Shown here in pieces: positions 61,873 through 64,000 of a stretch of DNA of 64,000 nt (within the stretch, counting starts at the first letter, position 1; each line of letters starts with the position of its first letter). The DNA lies in NCBI RefSeq assembly GCF_902686445.1, contig NC_062216.1, forward strand, positions 6,655,084 to 6,719,083, read 5' to 3'. Origin of the DNA: Sciurus carolinensis (Eukaryota > Chordata > Mammalia > Rodentia > Sciuridae). The position numbers and the translations under genes are program-made. The notes under the pieces were generated by a model that saw only the letters and a list, made by a program, of their open reading frames with translations, did no database searches and was not told where the DNA came from.

Positions 61873-64000
61873 ACACAAGATTCCTGCAGATCAGTGAGCA
61901 GATCCTTGCAGTAATGCCAGAGGAAAAAGCACACAGGAAGGGAGAAAGTCTGCAGGCATGACTTGAGGTTGTCTACATGCTAAGGTTTGGTTGAGTGCAC
62001 AGTCACCTACACAGGGGTGCCATACACCACTCATGTGATGGCAGGTGTGGCTCACCTGAGCACTGCTTTCAGGTCACTGCTCTTCTTCACACACCTTGAT
62101 GTCTTCTCTTATGAAAGCAGGTGCTGAGGTGTAGGGACAGGAAAGAGAGCATGAGGGCTAAATAAAGGGCAATGAAAAGCCCCAGTACCTCGTGCAGCAG
62201 CAACCCTCCCACCAGTCACCACTTGTATGGCACCTTCACAGGCATACAGGAGGACAGTTCACTTCTGACCATCACAAATCAGACTTTATTCCAGGGACTT
62301 TCTCTGTACAGTTCCTCTTTTATGGAACTTTAACCCCACTCTGGGTCCAGAACAGAGAGTTCCATCACAGTTCACCTCTATGAAGTTTTGCAGCAATGAC
62401 CTGTTGTTCCCAATACCTCTGAATTCTAGGCCATGATACCTAGAGGTGCATGCAGAGCTCCAGAGAAAGCTTCCCTCCTTCCTCTAGGATTCTTCCTTAC
62501 ATTTTTGTCTCATCACTCCAACATCTGTGCCCCTTCCTTCATTCCTTAATGTATTTCACTATCAATTATTCAAACTAAGGGACATGAGAATTAAATCCCA
62601 GGAGACACTGGGGTTTCAAGTACAGACAACTGAACATGAGACTTTCTAAGTCACATATGAGCAAAAAGTGAAAGTGCAGTAAAAGTCACTACTTTGATGA
62701 TGGGAGAATGAATATGGTTTTACAAAGGCTCTCCTGCTCAGATATCAGTTCTCTATGTGACTCCATTTCCTAAGACTCAGAATTACAGGGGTCTTTCAGG
62801 GAGGAAATTGGTACACTTCACTGAACCCAGTCCTAATTTAGATAAGAGAGAATGCTTTGCATGAAGGGTCTGACTGGGCTGTGCCTGCACCTGTAGCAAG
62901 GGATGTGCCTGCATTCCTTGTTGTAGGAAGTAGGGTATGGGGGTACTAACATCACCATGAGCTTTGACTTTACTAATGACATAAATTCATAGCTCTATCC
63001 AGTTTTCAGAGTCATCAACGCCTGGAATTTGAGCCTTGCTTCTCAAAGTGATTATCAGCTCCTTCAAATTTGAGAAGCTGTGTTCAGTAAAATGGTTCTC
63101 CTTTTTGGTTTCCCATTGGGATCACCTGTTTTGTTTTAGTTTTTGTTTTGTTTTAAGACATCATCATGTCAGACACTGTATAAATAAGGACAGCACTATC
63201 AGTGCTCTCAGGGAGGAGGGAACAGGCATCTACTTAGTCTTCCCCAGAGAGCCACAGAGATTTTCTTGATTGGATTCAGACATGTTCCCAAAGGTAGAGA
63301 ATGGTGAGTGCCTAACAATGATTGTGGTCTTTGCCAACCAACTCCAGTGATACTCAAATTTTGCTCATATTTATAATCACTTAGAGGTTGCTTTAAATTC
63401 CTAATACCTAGACCTGAATAAGTAAGGCAAACATCTCTGTCTCAGGTACTATCATTTTACAGGTTTATTGAAGAAGAATGGGAAAATGCAGAGATACAGA
63501 TTTAAGCATGCCACATGAATCAGCTTGATTGCTATAAGCACTATTTTAGAGCCTCCAAGTGTTCCCAGTGAGAGGCAAGTAGAGAATCAGTGTGTAGCAA
63601 ATAAACGTTGTGTAGAAAACAAAGTGTGAACACAGCATCCCACACTGGGGAGAATTTTATTAACATTGAAATAAATTTTTAGTACTACTGTAGAATGACT
63701 TTAAAGAGCCACAGTACGCAAGGCCAGGAGAACTTTGTCCATGATGGTTGTCTACTGACATCCTCCACTGGTAGAGGTCCCTGAGATCACCAGACAATAG
63801 CCTCAGGATACTTCTGGATGTGGTGAGGTGCGGTTCCCTGAGCTGGAAGGCTGAAGGTGGAGCTTCCACACAACCTCACTACACTCAGGTCTACATCCCT
63901 ATGGCCTTCTTCCTCATCACAGAGCTCAGAACACCACTTGGACAGAAAAATGCCCTTGGCTTTTCTACTCAGTGGACCTGCGGCCTAGATGCTAATGCTC
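61873..64000. other. Unassigned sequence with a possible MER5-type fragment
   Basis: No gene is supported. 63340-63410 (ccagtgatactcaaattttgctc...tataatcacttagagg) has the look of a hAT/MER5-type element. Microsatellites and RNA genes were not seen. Confidence 0.4.
63340..63415 (+). repeat. Possible hAT-Charlie MER5-like fragment
   Basis: The series cagtgatactcaaattttgctcat...aatcacttagaggttgctttaaa compares with the MER5 consensus start (cagtggttctcaaa...agaatcacctggaggg...ttaaa). Recognition is from memory. Confidence 0.35.

Noticed and set aside
61155..61961. Three plus-strand ORFs of 91-122 codons
   Set aside because: They cross from retroviral RT into the inverted duplication and run antisense to its splice-like signals, so coding is unlikely.

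Overview
The window is mammalian nuclear DNA from what looks like a rodent, most likely a squirrel-family (sciurid) species. The reasons are tRNA-Ala/ID-type SINEs with A-rich tails, two copies of a young L1 whose 3' end resembles sciurid L1s, IAP-like class II endogenous retroviruses primed by tRNA-Phe, and a rodent-type intron-bearing USP17/DUB gene. The species call is inference from repeats. I found no clearly intact host protein-coding gene. The window is a repeat-rich graveyard of transposons, retroviruses and decayed members of lineage-specific gene families.

Layout. 1-1480 is the 5' part of an IAP-like provirus on the minus strand (LTR, tRNA-Phe primer site, gag). 1.9-2.7 kb is an old L1 ORF1 relic. 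5273-8610 is a processed E2F6 retrocopy with a 14-bp target-site duplication and poly(A); it lacks the DNA-binding-domain exons and carries a later LTR in its 3' UTR. About 9.1-9.6 kb is a candidate class I LTR. 12520-14118 is a USP17-like deubiquitinase pseudogene that keeps its 89-bp intron. 16.35-16.88 kb is a solo LTR. 17321-21966 is a complete but internally rearranged class II provirus flanked by the duplication GTCAGG. It keeps gag matrix, an integrase tail and env transmembrane fragments, and most of its interior is AT-rich and noncoding.

22-28.7 kb is a patchwork of SINE and L1 fragments plus unassigned AT-rich DNA. 28.8-41.6 kb (minus strand) holds a tandemly duplicated KRAB zinc-finger pseudogene. 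The upstream copy still has a 127-bp KRAB-A exon, an 83-bp linker exon and about 20 fingers, but a near-full-length L1 (33263-40107) sits in its last intron. A second, inverted L1 of the same lineage lies at about 42.2-45.56 kb.

45.7-47.5 kb is GC-rich and unassigned. 47.56-50.28 kb is a class I retroviral remnant (minus strand) that shares a roughly 1.2-kb AT-rich module with the class II provirus at 17-22 kb. 50.4-52.7 kb contains old L1 pieces. 53.7-54.4 and 61.2-61.9 kb are arms of an inverted duplication with splice-like signals from an unrecognised gene. Between them lie an unrecognised 149-codon ORF (55060-55509) and an old plus-strand class II provirus (LTR, primer site, gag capsid, zinc knuckle, dUTPase, protease, start of RT) whose LTR contains a nested IAP-like solo LTR (57982-58530, duplication TTCACC). 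62-64 kb is unassigned apart from a possible hAT/MER5 fragment.

The strongest points are the E2F6 retrocopy apparently made from an exon-skipped transcript, premature stop codons shared by two separate L1 insertions, a noncoding module shared by retroviral elements of two classes, and the 4-finger higher-order repeat plus recombination junction in the zinc-finger pair.
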